Source: DAITMV01 sp046318595 (lineage in GTDB: Bacteria > Pseudomonadota > Gammaproteobacteria > Burkholderiales > Burkholderiaceae_B). From it: a stretch of DNA of 50,182 nucleotides. Position 1 is the stretch's first letter. Each line of letters starts with the position of its first letter. Positions 40,784-49,188 of the stretch are shown here, piece by piece. A program made the translations under genes and the position numbers. The notes below the pieces were generated by a model, which was not told where the DNA came from, did not search any database, and saw nothing but the letters and a program-made list of their open reading frames with translations. The stretch is from positions 1 to 50,182 of the forward strand of contig JBKCTV010000048.1 in assembly GCA_046318595.1 (NCBI GenBank), read 5' to 3'.

Positions 40784-42670
40784 TTACATGCCGGCGTATT
40801 GCAGAGTGACATAAAACTCGCGGCCAGCCTGATTGTAGCCGAGCGCCGTTTCGTATTTTTTGTCGGCAATGTTATTGGCCCGCACCCCGAGCGTCCAGCG
40901 GCGGTCGTAGCGCCAGTCGGCGCGCAGGTCGAGCGTGCCGTAGCCCGCCAACCGCGCGGTGTTGGCGACGTCATCGTAGCGCTGCGAAAAGGCCGTGAAA
41001 GTGGAGCCGGCGCTCCAGGAACCCTGCTCGACATCGGCACTGGCCTTGAAGCTGTTGCGCGCGCGGCGCGGCAGCAGATTGCCCGAGGTCGGCGTCCCGG
41101 CGGTGCTATTTTTCGGGTCGACGTGGTCGAGCGCCGCGCCGAACGTCCAGGCGGCCCAGCGCCGGTCGTAACCCAGCGATATGCCGTTGACCGTAGCGCG
41201 TGGAATATTCGTCGGTAATGCGGTCGAACTGATGAAGCCGCGGATGCGGTTTTCGAATACGGCCGCTTTCCATTGATTTGCGCCATCGTCGTAGCGCAGG
41301 TTCAGCTCCGCATGCTTGCCTTCCTCGGGCTGCAGGTTCGGGTTGCCGAAGCTCGGGTAGTAAAGTTGGTTGAAGCTCGGCGCGACGAAGGTTCGGCCGT
41401 AGGAAGCGCCGACCCGCCAGCGGGACGTCAGTGCATAACCCAGGCCGAGGGCGCCGGTGGTCTTATCGTCGAACTGCGAATTGCGGTCGCGCCGCAGGTT
41501 GGTTTGCCAGGTGAAACCACGCCCGTGGCCGTTCAGGCCGAGCGCCAGGGCATTGATCGTGCGATCGCCGACGGCGTACGCGGCACCCGTTTTGCCGACC
41601 GACTGTTTCAAATGTTCGGCCAGCAATAACACAGAGCCGAGCGGTGTGGTGACGGTGTTTTCCCAGGCGAGCTGGTCCTGCGTAGTCGCAAATGCGCCCA
41701 GGCTGAACGGGGACGAAGCCGCCACGGTGTCGAACACGTCGCGCGAACTGGCGAGCCGCAGCGTCGTTCCCCAGCGGCGGTTGACGCGTCCTTGGGTTTG
41801 CAGCGTATACACCTCCGTGCTCAGCTCGCCACGCGTATCCACGGCGCCAGGGCCATCGTCGAACCGGCTCTTGCCACGCGCCTGCAGAACACTGCCATCG
41901 ACGCGCCAGGCATCGTTCACGCGATAGCCCAGGCGGACATTGCCGGAGGTTTGCCGGAAGCCGTCGCGATCCGCGTTATAGCTGCCGAACGGCACGCGGT
42001 CGTTGGTCGCCGAGAAGCCGTCGGTATCGAGTCGCTGGGCGGAGACTGCGGCCGTCCATGGGCCGCTGCGCAAGGTCGCGGCGCCCTCGACCTGCGTGGT
42101 GGCGTTCGTGCCGACCGTCAGGGCAGCCTGACCACGCGCACCAGGCGGAACATCGCCGCCACCGCGTGTGAAAATCTGAATCACGCCGCCAACCGCCTCG
42201 CTGCCGTACAGGCCGCTCAAAGGCCCACGAACGATTTCGATGCGCTCGATGTTGGCCAAGGGAATATTGTCCAGCGCGGGAGTGCCTGTGGTCGCCGACC
42301 CGTAACGCACGCCATCGATCAGCACCAGGGTATGGCGCGCTTCCAGCCCTCGGATGAACACCGAGCTGAATTTGCCGGGCCCGCCGTTGGCCGATAGCTG
42401 AATACCGGGCTGACGCGCGAGCAAATCGGAGAGCGTCCGCCCCCGAGCACGCTCGATGTCGACGCGCTCGATGACAGTGGTGTCAGCGATCAGCTCATCG
42501 ACCCGGGTCGGTTGCCGAGTCGCGGTCACGATCACATTCGGTAGAGTGGGTGCATCCGCGCCGTGCGCATGCCCGATTACCGCGAGAAGCACATACGGCA
42601 AACCGTTCAATAAAAGTTGGGCGATACGAAAACGGCGCGCGCCGCTGATGAAACGAATTGAAAATGACAT
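40784..42670 (-). CDS. btuB: TonB-dependent vitamin B12 receptor BtuB
   Basis: BtuB is the outer-membrane beta-barrel that takes up corrinoids with TonB energy. From ATG 42670 the product is 628 residues. It has a signal peptide (LLLNGLPYVLLAVIGHAHGA), the TonB box region NVIVTATRQPTRVDE, a plug domain (LLARQPGIQLSANGGPGKFS, FIRGLEARHTLVLIDGVRYG, RIEIVRGPLSGLYGSEAVGG) and a barrel of repeated aromatic beta strands. The C-terminus ends LQYAGM instead of the more usual terminal aromatic residue. The family-specific features and the riboswitch upstream make the assignment strong. It heads btuB-btuF-btuC-fusion. Confidence 0.94.
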   Translation of the reverse strand: MSFSIRFISGARRFRIAQLLLNGLPYVLLAVIGHAHGADAPTLPNVIVTATRQPTRVDELIADTTVIERVDIERARGRTLSDLLARQPGIQLSANGGPGKFSSVFIRGLEARHTLVLIDGVRYGSATTGTPALDNIPLANIERIEIVRGPLSGLYGSEAVGGVIQIFTRGGGDVPPGARGQAALTVGTNATTQVEGAATLRSGPWTAAVSAQRLDTDGFSATNDRVPFGSYNADRDGFRQTSGNVRLGYRVNDAWRVDGSVLQARGKSRFDDGPGAVDTRGELSTEVYTLQTQGRVNRRWGTTLRLASSRDVFDTVAASSPFSLGAFATTQDQLAWENTVTTPLGSVLLLAEHLKQSVGKTGAAYAVGDRTINALALGLNGHGRGFTWQTNLRRDRNSQFDDKTTGALGLGYALTSRWRVGASYGRTFVAPSFNQLYYPSFGNPNLQPEEGKHAELNLRYDDGANQWKAAVFENRIRGFISSTALPTNIPRATVNGISLGYDRRWAAWTFGAALDHVDPKNSTAGTPTSGNLLPRRARNSFKASADVEQGSWSAGSTFTAFSQRYDDVANTARLAGYGTLDLRADWRYDRRWTLGVRANNIADKKYETALGYNQAGREFYVTLQYAGM

Positions 42671-42894
42671 GATTATAAAGGCTCCAGGCGCCTCACCCAC
42701 CGCGAGGCAATAGCAATCACTGCTGGAGACGGGCGGGACAACTCAGCGAGGTAAAGGCATGCGCCCGGCTTGGCAAACCCTGGAAAAGCCTGGCAACGCG
42801 GCAACGATCGAAGCGCATCCCGCGCCGCCGCCCGCAGCACGAATCGCGCGCCCTGTAAAGGCGAACGATGCGACGAACCGCCGTGGCGGCTCGT

Positions 42895-43066
42895 CTGCAA
42901 GGCCGGTATCCGGGCTCGCAAGTCTTGGTGCGCCGCCTTCCCATCGATTGACAGTGGCTACTAAATGACGCGCCCGCACTCGCTGACCGTTGCGGGGGCA
43001 GCACAGGCTTTCAACCTGTTTCCCGTTTAACCTGCTGCGGCATACGCCACGAGCAGGCACCTTGCG
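42895..43066 (-). ncRNA. Adenosylcobalamin riboswitch
   Basis: The minus strand carries the conserved elements of the B12 riboswitch in order: GGTGCCTGC near the 5' end, TTAAACGGGAA, GCTGCCCCCGCAACGGT (the B12 box part), GCCACTGT, GGGAAGG and finally GAGCCCGGATACCGGCC. The distances fit. It sits 225 bases upstream of btuB and would shut the operon off when adenosylcobalamin is plentiful. The stretch from 42671 to 42894 is the expression platform, with the Arg/Pro-coding-like GC-rich pieces showing no gene. Confidence 0.95.
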
Positions 43067-43072
43067 GGCCTG

Positions 43073-43100
43073 ATTCTAAACTATTTTCGGATGACGCAAA
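43073..43100 (-). promoter_or_regulatory. Candidate promoter of the riboswitch-btu operon
   Basis: On the minus strand TTTGCG (43095-43100) and TAGAAT (43073-43078) are 16 bases apart. This would start transcription near 43066, just ahead of the riboswitch. The -35 box is only moderately close to consensus. Confidence 0.5.
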
Positions 43101-43150
43101 GGCTGGAATGCGCGACGGTCCTCATATGAGAAGAGAAACAACACCAAAAT

Positions 43151-44923
43151 TTACATATGACGCAGCGCTAGGTCGGTTGCTGTTTGCTCGGAGGCCGAGG
43201 CAGAAGGCGTCGGTAATGGCGTGGTAATGAGGATCTTGGCGAGGTTGAGGGCGATTTCCGCCTGAACGGCCGACGAGCCAGCACAGCGTTCCAGACGCTC
43301 GAGCAGCGTGTCCATGCCGGCTTGGTTTTGCGACAGGACGGTTGCCGCCTGACGCGATGAGCGTTGGCCGGCACCGATCCGCTGGGTGCCGGCAGCAAGG
43401 CCGCCAACCGCATCGCGCAAGGCTTCGCGGGTTGTTTGCACCATCGGCTCGATAAGTGCACGAACCTCTTCCGGCAAGCTTGCCAGCGCTTCGCTGAGTT
43501 CACGGCTGGCCACACCCGCCCGGCGCATCCCGGCAGCGGATTGACGCACGTCGTCGCGCAAACCGTCCCACTCGCGCAGGGCGTCTTCGGCGGGCTGCTG
43601 CCCCGTATCGCGGGTTTGCTGTGCTTGCAGCGCCGACTTGATGGCTTCGGTCGACTCGCTCGACAAAGAATGAAAGGCATGCGCTAGGCGCAGCACGGCC
43701 TGCCCGCTGGCGCGCAACTGGTTGGCCTGCTGCTGAACACCGACGGCCGCCTGCTCGGTGGCCCGTTGCGTGGACTCGGCGGTTTGTTGCAGGGCCGCCA
43801 GCACGCCTTTGAGGGCGCTGGCCGCGCCTTCGCGCTTGAGGTCGAACGCCTGTTCGGCCGCCAATGTCGCCTGCAGGGTTTGCAAGGCTTCGCCATGCAG
43901 GGTTTCCGCTTCGCGCCGCGCAGCATGCACGGCATACTGCGCGCGTGCCAGTTCAAGCAGCCCCAGGAGCACGAGGTTCGTGAAAATCAGCAACCAGCGT
44001 AACGGGGCGTTCACGTCGTTGAGACGTTTGAGCAGTACGTTCAATTGCCGCCGCAGCGACTCGGTTTCGACAGCGATAATACGCCCGGCTTCGATGCTCT
44101 CGGCCAGGGCCGGCAGGGTTTCGCGCACGCCATTCGTCAGGCTCACCAGCAAGCTCAGCTCGCTGCGAAAGCTTTGCAGTTTGTCGCGGTCGGTGCCGCT
44201 AGAAGGTTTGATGCCCAGCGCCGGTTCGCCGTTGAGCAGCATGTCGACCTGCTGCTGAATGCGCTCGAGCAGCGCCGGAATGCGTGTGGGCTCGCCCAGA
44301 CGCTGGGAGCCGGCATAGACCGCACCTGGGCTGGTCAGCATGTGGCTGAGCTTTTCGACCAGCACAGCTGTATTCAGCGCCAAGGCGTTCGGCGGCGCCA
44401 GGGCTTGCAGCGGCGTACTGCCGTCTTCGGGCCGCTTGGGATCGGCCCAGGCTTCGTAGCGCGCGGCGAAGCGTTCGACGCTGTCACGCAGCTTGCGCAG
44501 CCGTGGATCGGCCGTGGCGTCGGCTTGAACCGACGCGATGCTGGTGGCGGCACGCTCAATGCGGAACCACCAGCGCGCCGCTTCGGCAAAATCGCTTTGC
44601 AACTGTGGCGGCAGCGGTTTGACCGCAGTCTGCTCGAGACGGCCGCCATTGAGCAAGACACTGAACAGCTGACTCAAACGCTGCTTGCTCTCAAGGAGCG
44701 CAGTCCGGATGATCGGGTCGTCGGACGGAGACAAAGTGGCAGCCCAGGCCAGACGCTGTGTCTGCACGAGCGCATCCGACACCGCCTCGCGCTGGGTATC
44801 CCAACGGCGAATCGTCTGCCAATGCCAAAGGCACAGCCCGAGCAAAGTCACACCCAGCAGAAACCCGCACGGCAAGGCCCCCGAACGGCCCAACCAGAGC
44901 CACAGGCGCCGTGACCGCCGCAT
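43151..44923 (-). CDS. PilJ-like two-pass membrane protein without the chemoreceptor signalling tip
   Basis: The 590-residue product has a first membrane segment at about 10-34 (GALPCGFLLGVTLLGLCLW), a large periplasmic helical region with PilJ-like blocks, and a second membrane segment at about 309-326 (LRWLLIFTNLVLLGLLEL). The cytoplasmic half is a long Gln/Ala/Glu-rich coiled coil (LAAEQAFDLKREGAASALKG, TESTQRATEQAAVG) like that of methyl-accepting proteins. The conserved hairpin tip (the IAxQTNLLALNAAIEA motif) and a HAMP motif are not visible. The gene follows rubredoxin by 2 bases, where related genomes have the type IV pilus chemosensory genes. So it is probably a decayed or re-purposed PilJ. 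Confidence 0.65.
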   Translation of the reverse strand: MRRSRRLWLWLGRSGALPCGFLLGVTLLGLCLWHWQTIRRWDTQREAVSDALVQTQRLAWAATLSPSDDPIIRTALLESKQRLSQLFSVLLNGGRLEQTAVKPLPPQLQSDFAEAARWWFRIERAATSIASVQADATADPRLRKLRDSVERFAARYEAWADPKRPEDGSTPLQALAPPNALALNTAVLVEKLSHMLTSPGAVYAGSQRLGEPTRIPALLERIQQQVDMLLNGEPALGIKPSSGTDRDKLQSFRSELSLLVSLTNGVRETLPALAESIEAGRIIAVETESLRRQLNVLLKRLNDVNAPLRWLLIFTNLVLLGLLELARAQYAVHAARREAETLHGEALQTLQATLAAEQAFDLKREGAASALKGVLAALQQTAESTQRATEQAAVGVQQQANQLRASGQAVLRLAHAFHSLSSESTEAIKSALQAQQTRDTGQQPAEDALREWDGLRDDVRQSAAGMRRAGVASRELSEALASLPEEVRALIEPMVQTTREALRDAVGGLAAGTQRIGAGQRSSRQAATVLSQNQAGMDTLLERLERCAGSSAVQAEIALNLAKILITTPLPTPSASASEQTATDLALRHM

Positions 44924-44925
44924 GG

Positions 44926-45090
44926 TCAGATCTGTACCATTTCGAAGTCTTCCTTACGTGCGCCGCATTCCGGGCAGACCCAGTTTGGCGGAACATCGGC
45001 CCAGGCCGTACCGGGGGCAATGCCTTCTTCGGGACAACCCGAAGCTTCATCGTATATCCAGCCGCAAATAAGACACATCCAGGTTTTCAT
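44926..45090 (-). CDS. rubA: Rubredoxin
   Basis: Rubredoxin is a small one-iron electron carrier. From ATG 45090 the 54-residue product reads MKTWMCLICGWIYDEASGCP and then WVCPECGARKEDFE, giving the two CxxC iron-binding pairs at 6/9 and 39/42. The length is typical. It is divergent from thiD and lies 2 bases before the PilJ-like gene. The redox partner is not in view. Confidence 0.97.
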   Translation of the reverse strand: MKTWMCLICGWIYDEASGCPEEGIAPGTAWADVPPNWVCPECGARKEDFEMVQI

Positions 45091-45183
45091 CGTTCTCGAA
45101 GCTTTCAAACAGAAAATGGTTTGCTGCGCGATAATACTCGGTTTGGCGAATCCGCCATAATCGAATTCGAGCATCAATATTCC

Positions 45184-46011
45184 ATGTCAGCCCGCTTTTC
45201 AATTCAAGGACCGTGCCTGCCGCCGGTCATCATGAGCTTCGCCGCCAGCGACCCGACTGCGGGCGCCGGCTTACAGGCCGACACGTTGACGATCGCCGCG
45301 CTGGGGGCGCATCCGGTTAGTATTTTAACGGGAATGACGGCGCAGGATACTCGCGGCGTGCAGCGCTTCGAGGCGCTCGCGGCAGCCTGGATCGCGCAAC
45401 AGGCCGAGGCCGTGCTGAACGACCTGCCTGTGGCGGCATTCAAAACCGGCGTGCTGGGCTCGGCGGACAATGTCCGCGCGGTGGCGGCAATCGCCCGGCG
45501 TTACCCCGACGTGCCGCTGGTGGTCGATCCGGTGCTGGCGTCAGGCCGGGGCGACGCCTTCGGCGGCAAAGAATTGCTGGCGGCGCTGAGCGATGAGCTG
45601 TTGCCGCTGACAACCTTGTGCACGCCGAATATCCCGGAAGCACTGCAGTTGACCGGTAAACGGACGCGCGCCAGCGCGGCGCGCGCCTTGCTGGCGTCGG
45701 GGTGTCGGCATGTGTTGCTAACCGGCACGCACGACGAGTCGACCGAGATGGTCGTCAATCAATTGTGGTCGGGTGCGGGTGCGATGCAAGCCTTCGAGTA
45801 TGCGCGGCTGCCCGGCGGCTATCATGGTTCCGGCTGCACCTTGGCCTCGGCCTGTGCGGTCGGGCTTGGGCGGGGCCAGAGTATGGTCGAGGCGGTCGAC
45901 AACGCGCAGAACTACACTTGGCAGGCATTGGCGCAGGCTTGGCGATTCGCACTCGGCGACCCGGCCGCCCAGGCCATCCCGGATCGGTTTTTTTGGTTGA
46001 GGGACGGATGA
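45184..46011 (+). CDS. thiD: Hydroxymethylpyrimidine/phosphomethylpyrimidine kinase ThiD
   Basis: ThiD phosphorylates hydroxymethylpyrimidine twice in thiamine synthesis. From ATG 45184 the product is 275 residues. Ribokinase-fold motifs are FAASDPTAGAGLQADTLTIA near the start, VVDPVLASGRGDAFGG, TPNIPEAL and GGYHGSGCTLASACA with the catalytic Cys/anion hole. The ribosome site is weak. It is divergent from rubredoxin, and thiE begins inside its stop (ATGA). No TPP riboswitch was seen upstream. Confidence 0.95.
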   Translation: MSARFSIQGPCLPPVIMSFAASDPTAGAGLQADTLTIAALGAHPVSILTGMTAQDTRGVQRFEALAAAWIAQQAEAVLNDLPVAAFKTGVLGSADNVRAVAAIARRYPDVPLVVDPVLASGRGDAFGGKELLAALSDELLPLTTLCTPNIPEALQLTGKRTRASAARALLASGCRHVLLTGTHDESTEMVVNQLWSGAGAMQAFEYARLPGGYHGSGCTLASACAVGLGRGQSMVEAVDNAQNYTWQALAQAWRFALGDPAAQAIPDRFFWLRDG

Positions 46012-46667
46012 ACAAACCGCGTGTCCAGGGCGTCTATGCGATCACGCCGACCGGCTGGCCCCTGATCGCCTTGTTGGATAACGTCGAAGCCGCCCTGGAA
46101 GGCGGCGTCCGATGGTTGCAGTATCGGCAAAAAGAGACCGGCACCGCCGAGGACCGTGTAACCACGGCCAGCGCATTGGCGCGCTTGTGCGCCGACCATG
46201 CGGCGCATCTGCTGATCAACGACGATATCGCATTGGCCAAACCCCTCGGCACGGCGCTGGCAGGCTGCCACCTGGGCCGCGACGATAGCCCGTTGACCGA
46301 GGCCCGCGCCCTCCTTGGCAAGGGGGCGGTGCTCGGCGCGTCCTGTTACGATCGCCTGGATATGGCGCGTCTGGCCGTCGAACATGGGGCAGATTACCTT
46401 GCATTCGGCGCGGTGTTCGCCTCGCCGACCAAGCCAGGCGCGGTGCGCGCGCCGCTGAGTTTGTTTGAAGAAGCGCGGCCGCTGGGGGTGCCGCTGGTCG
46501 CGATCGGCGGCATCGGGATTGATAATATAGCCCAGGTCGTGGCGGCTGGCGCGGACGCCGTGGCGGTAGTCACCGGTCTGTTTGGCGAGAGGCCGGATGC
46601 AGTGGCCACGCTGCGCCGGGCGCGGGCACTGGTCGGGGCGTTCGCGGCGACGCCCCTGAAACTTTAG
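46008..46667 (+). CDS. thiE: Thiamine phosphate synthase ThiE
   Basis: ThiE joins the pyrimidine and thiazole phosphates to thiamine phosphate. The 219-residue product is a TIM barrel with GVYAITPTGWPLIALLDNVE, GGVRWLQYRQKETG, LLINDDIALA (Mg-binding Asp), GCHLGRDDSP and GADYLAFGAVFASPTKPG, followed by VAIGGIGIDNI. The first two enzymes of the pathway branch are thus coupled through the ATGA overlap with thiD. It ends 14 bases before hemL. Confidence 0.95.
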   Translation: MNKPRVQGVYAITPTGWPLIALLDNVEAALEGGVRWLQYRQKETGTAEDRVTTASALARLCADHAAHLLINDDIALAKPLGTALAGCHLGRDDSPLTEARALLGKGAVLGASCYDRLDMARLAVEHGADYLAFGAVFASPTKPGAVRAPLSLFEEARPLGVPLVAIGGIGIDNIAQVVAAGADAVAVVTGLFGERPDAVATLRRARALVGAFAATPLKL

Positions 46668-46681
46668 AAAGCGATATCAGC

Positions 46682-47959
46682 ATGAACAACGAACAACTCT
46701 TCGAGCGCGCCCAGCGCACCATTCCCGGTGGCGTCAACTCGCCGGTCCGGGCCTTCAAGTCGGTCGGCGGCACGCCGCGGTTTTTTGCGCGCGCCCATGG
46801 GCCGTATGTGTGGGACGCCGAAGACCAGCGGTACATCGACTACATAGGCTCGTGGGGACCGGCGATTCTCGGCCATGCGCACCCGGCCGTGGTCGAGGCG
46901 GTACAGCGCGCGGCGGTCGATGGCTTGAGCTTTGGCGCACCCACCGCAGCCGAGATCGACATGGCAGAGCTGCTCTGCGAGCTGTTGCCGTCGCTCGAAC
47001 AGGTGCGGCTGGTCAGCAGTGGCACCGAAGCCACGATGAGCGCGATTCGTCTGGCGCGTGGCTATACGGGGCGCTCAACGATCGTCAAGTTCGAGGGCTG
47101 CTACCACGGGCATGCGGACAGTTTGCTGGTCAAAGCGGGGTCGGGCCTGCTGACGCTCGGCCAAGCCACGTCGGCCGGCGTCCCGGCGGCCTTCGTCGCG
47201 GCCACGCGCGTTTTGCCGTATAACGACGTGTCCGCGCTCGAAGCGCTGTTCGCAGCGGAAGGTGGCGAGATCGCGTGCGTGATCGTCGAGCCGGTAGCCG
47301 GCAACATGAACCTCGTCAAGCCGGCAGCGGCGTTTTTAGAAACGATGCGCCGACTGTGCACCGAACATGGCGCAGTCTTGATCTTCGATGAGGTAATGAC
47401 CGGCTTTCGCGTCGGACCACAGGGTGCACAGGGTGTGTATGGCATTCGGCCGGACCTCACAACCTTGGGCAAGATCATCGGTGGCGGCATGCCGGTCGGT
47501 GCTTTCGGTGGGCGGCGCGACATCATGGCGGCGATCGCACCGCTCGGCGGCGTCTATCAGGCGGGCACCTTATCCGGCAACCCGGTGTCGCTCGCCGCCG
47601 GCCTGACGACCTTGCGGCTGCTACAGAAACCCGGATTTTACGACCATCTGGCCACACGCACGCGGCGTTTGACCGCTGGTCTGCAAGCGGCCGCGCAGGC
47701 GCACGGCGTGCCGTTTTGCGCCGACAGCCTGGGCGGCATGTTCGGTATGTATTTCACCGAACGGGTCCCGACCCGTTTTGCCGAGGTGCAAGCATGCGAT
47801 GGAGACGCATTCAAGCGCTTTTTCCATGGCATGCTGAATCGAGGTGTGTACCTGGCGCCATCCGCTTTCGAAGCCGGGTTCGTGTCGATCATGCATGTGG
47901 ATGAGGTCATCGATGCGACCGTAGCAGCCGCGAATACTGTCTTCGGTCGGATGGCTTGA
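46682..47959 (+). CDS. hemL: Glutamate-1-semialdehyde 2,1-aminomutase
   Basis: HemL makes 5-aminolevulinate in the C5 route of tetrapyrrole synthesis. The 425-residue product has class III aminotransferase fold features: NSPVRAFKSVGGTPRFF, SSGTEATMSAIRLARG (PLP phosphate), YHGHADSLLVKAGSG, LIFDEVMTGFRV (PLP Asp) and TTLGKIIGGGMPVGAFGG with the PLP-binding Lys. Length is standard. It directly follows thiE on the same strand. HemL-derived tetrapyrrole also leads to B12, but no cobalamin ring-building genes are in view. Confidence 0.98.
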   Translation: MNNEQLFERAQRTIPGGVNSPVRAFKSVGGTPRFFARAHGPYVWDAEDQRYIDYIGSWGPAILGHAHPAVVEAVQRAAVDGLSFGAPTAAEIDMAELLCELLPSLEQVRLVSSGTEATMSAIRLARGYTGRSTIVKFEGCYHGHADSLLVKAGSGLLTLGQATSAGVPAAFVAATRVLPYNDVSALEALFAAEGGEIACVIVEPVAGNMNLVKPAAAFLETMRRLCTEHGAVLIFDEVMTGFRVGPQGAQGVYGIRPDLTTLGKIIGGGMPVGAFGGRRDIMAAIAPLGGVYQAGTLSGNPVSLAAGLTTLRLLQKPGFYDHLATRTRRLTAGLQAAAQAHGVPFCADSLGGMFGMYFTERVPTRFAEVQACDGDAFKRFFHGMLNRGVYLAPSAFEAGFVSIMHVDEVIDATVAAANTVFGRMA

Positions 47960-48011
47960 CGATTGTGTGCGTTCCACGAAAATGACAAACTCGTTGTGAC
48001 TCACGACTAGG

Positions 48012-48028
48012 CAGACGCCAAACGTCTG
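48012..48028. terminator. Short hairpin between convergent hemL and sbp
   Basis: CAGACG (48012-48017) and CGTCTG (48023-48028) pair with a 5-base loop. It lies between the two convergent genes, where a terminator is expected. There is no clear T-run on either side, so the call is weak. Confidence 0.3.
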
Positions 48029-48070
48029 AGCAATTTCGCGGCGCCCCACAAACGACACGCGCCGATCGTC

Positions 48071-49099
48071 TCACCGCTTGGTGATTTGATCGAACACGCC
48101 CCCATCCGAAAAATGCGTTTTCTGCGCCTGTGTCCAGCCCTCAAACACATCGTCGATATCGAACAGCTTCACCTTACCGAACTGTTTCGCATACTGGGCC
48201 GCCACTTTTTTATCGAAGGGCCTGTAGTAGTTTTTCGCGATCAGATCCTGCACTTCGGGCGTATACAAATACTGCAAATAGGCTTCCGCGAGTTTGCGGG
48301 TGTTGCGTTTGTCGACCACTTTATCGACCACCGCCACTGGCGGCTCGGCCAAGATCGACAAAGACGGCGTCACGATTTCGAATTTTTCCGGGCCCAGTTC
48401 TTTGACTGCCAGGTAAGCTTCGTTTTCCCAGGCGATCAGTACGTCGCCGATCCCGCGCTCGGCAAACGTCGTCAGTGAGCCGCGCGCGCCACTGTCCAGC
48501 ACACTGACCTGCTTGAAAAGCTGAGCGACGAATTCTTTCGCTTTGTTGTCGTTACCGCCGGGCTGCTTGAGCGCGTACGCCCAGGCCGCCAAATAGTTCC
48601 AGCGGGCGCCGCCGGAGGTTTTCGGGTTGGGCGTCACCACCTCCACGCCGGGCTTGACGAGGTCGTTCCAGTCACGAATGCCTTTAGGGTTGCCCTTGCG
48701 CACCAGAAAAACGATGGTCGACGTATATGGCGACGCGTTCCCCGGCAGGCGTTTTTGGTAGTCTTTGGATAACAGACCCCGCTCGGCGATCGCATCGATA
48801 TCATAGGCCAGGGCGAGCGTCACGACATCAGCCTCCAAACCATCGATCACCGCGCGCGCCTGTTTACCTGAACCGCCGTGCGATTGACGGATTTCGACGT
48901 CCTGGCCAGTCTTGGCTTTCCATTGTTTGCTGAATGCCGCATTGACCGCCTGATACAATTCGCGCGTCGGATCGTAAGACACGTTCAATAAAACGGCTTT
49001 CGCCGGTGATGCGGCATTGTCTGCGGAAACGCCAGTGGCGGCCAGGGCAAGCAGCACCGCCAGAGTAGAACGCCGAACTTTTGAAAAATTGATTCCCAT
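48071..49099 (-). CDS. sbp: Sulfate/thiosulfate-binding periplasmic protein
   Basis: This protein captures sulfate or thiosulfate for the CysTWA importer. The 342-residue product has a signal peptide (RRSTLAVLLALAATGVSA) and the family markers LLNVSYDPTRELYQAVNAAF, QSHGGSGKQARAVIDGLEAD, VTLALAYDIDAIAERG, NPKTSGGARWNYLAAWAYAL and YYRPFDKKVA. AGGAG stands 6 bases before the ATG. No cysT, cysW or cysA lies next to it in this window. It is divergent from the methyltransferase gene. Confidence 0.95.
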   Translation of the reverse strand: MGINFSKVRRSTLAVLLALAATGVSADNAASPAKAVLLNVSYDPTRELYQAVNAAFSKQWKAKTGQDVEIRQSHGGSGKQARAVIDGLEADVVTLALAYDIDAIAERGLLSKDYQKRLPGNASPYTSTIVFLVRKGNPKGIRDWNDLVKPGVEVVTPNPKTSGGARWNYLAAWAYALKQPGGNDNKAKEFVAQLFKQVSVLDSGARGSLTTFAERGIGDVLIAWENEAYLAVKELGPEKFEIVTPSLSILAEPPVAVVDKVVDKRNTRKLAEAYLQYLYTPEVQDLIAKNYYRPFDKKVAAQYAKQFGKVKLFDIDDVFEGWTQAQKTHFSDGGVFDQITKR

Positions 49100-49147
49100 C
49101 TCATGCTCCTATCATCATTGATGAGCCTACTGTACCGCCCCTTTGCT

Positions 49148-49165
49148 AATTCAATAAAGTGAATT
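49148..49165. promoter_or_regulatory. Inverted repeat in the sbp/methyltransferase intergenic region
   Basis: AATTCA (49148-49153) and TGAATT (49160-49165) form an imperfectly AT-rich palindrome with a 6-base gap, between two divergent starts. It could be an operator for a regulator of sulfur genes, but an AT-rich intergenic region produces such repeats by chance. Confidence 0.25.
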
Positions 49166-49188
49166 ATTCGAATTTTGTTATCCATAAA

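Noticed and set aside
45091..45183. TPP riboswitch before thiD
   Set aside because: Region of 93 bases lacks the conserved CTGAGA and ACCTGA boxes.
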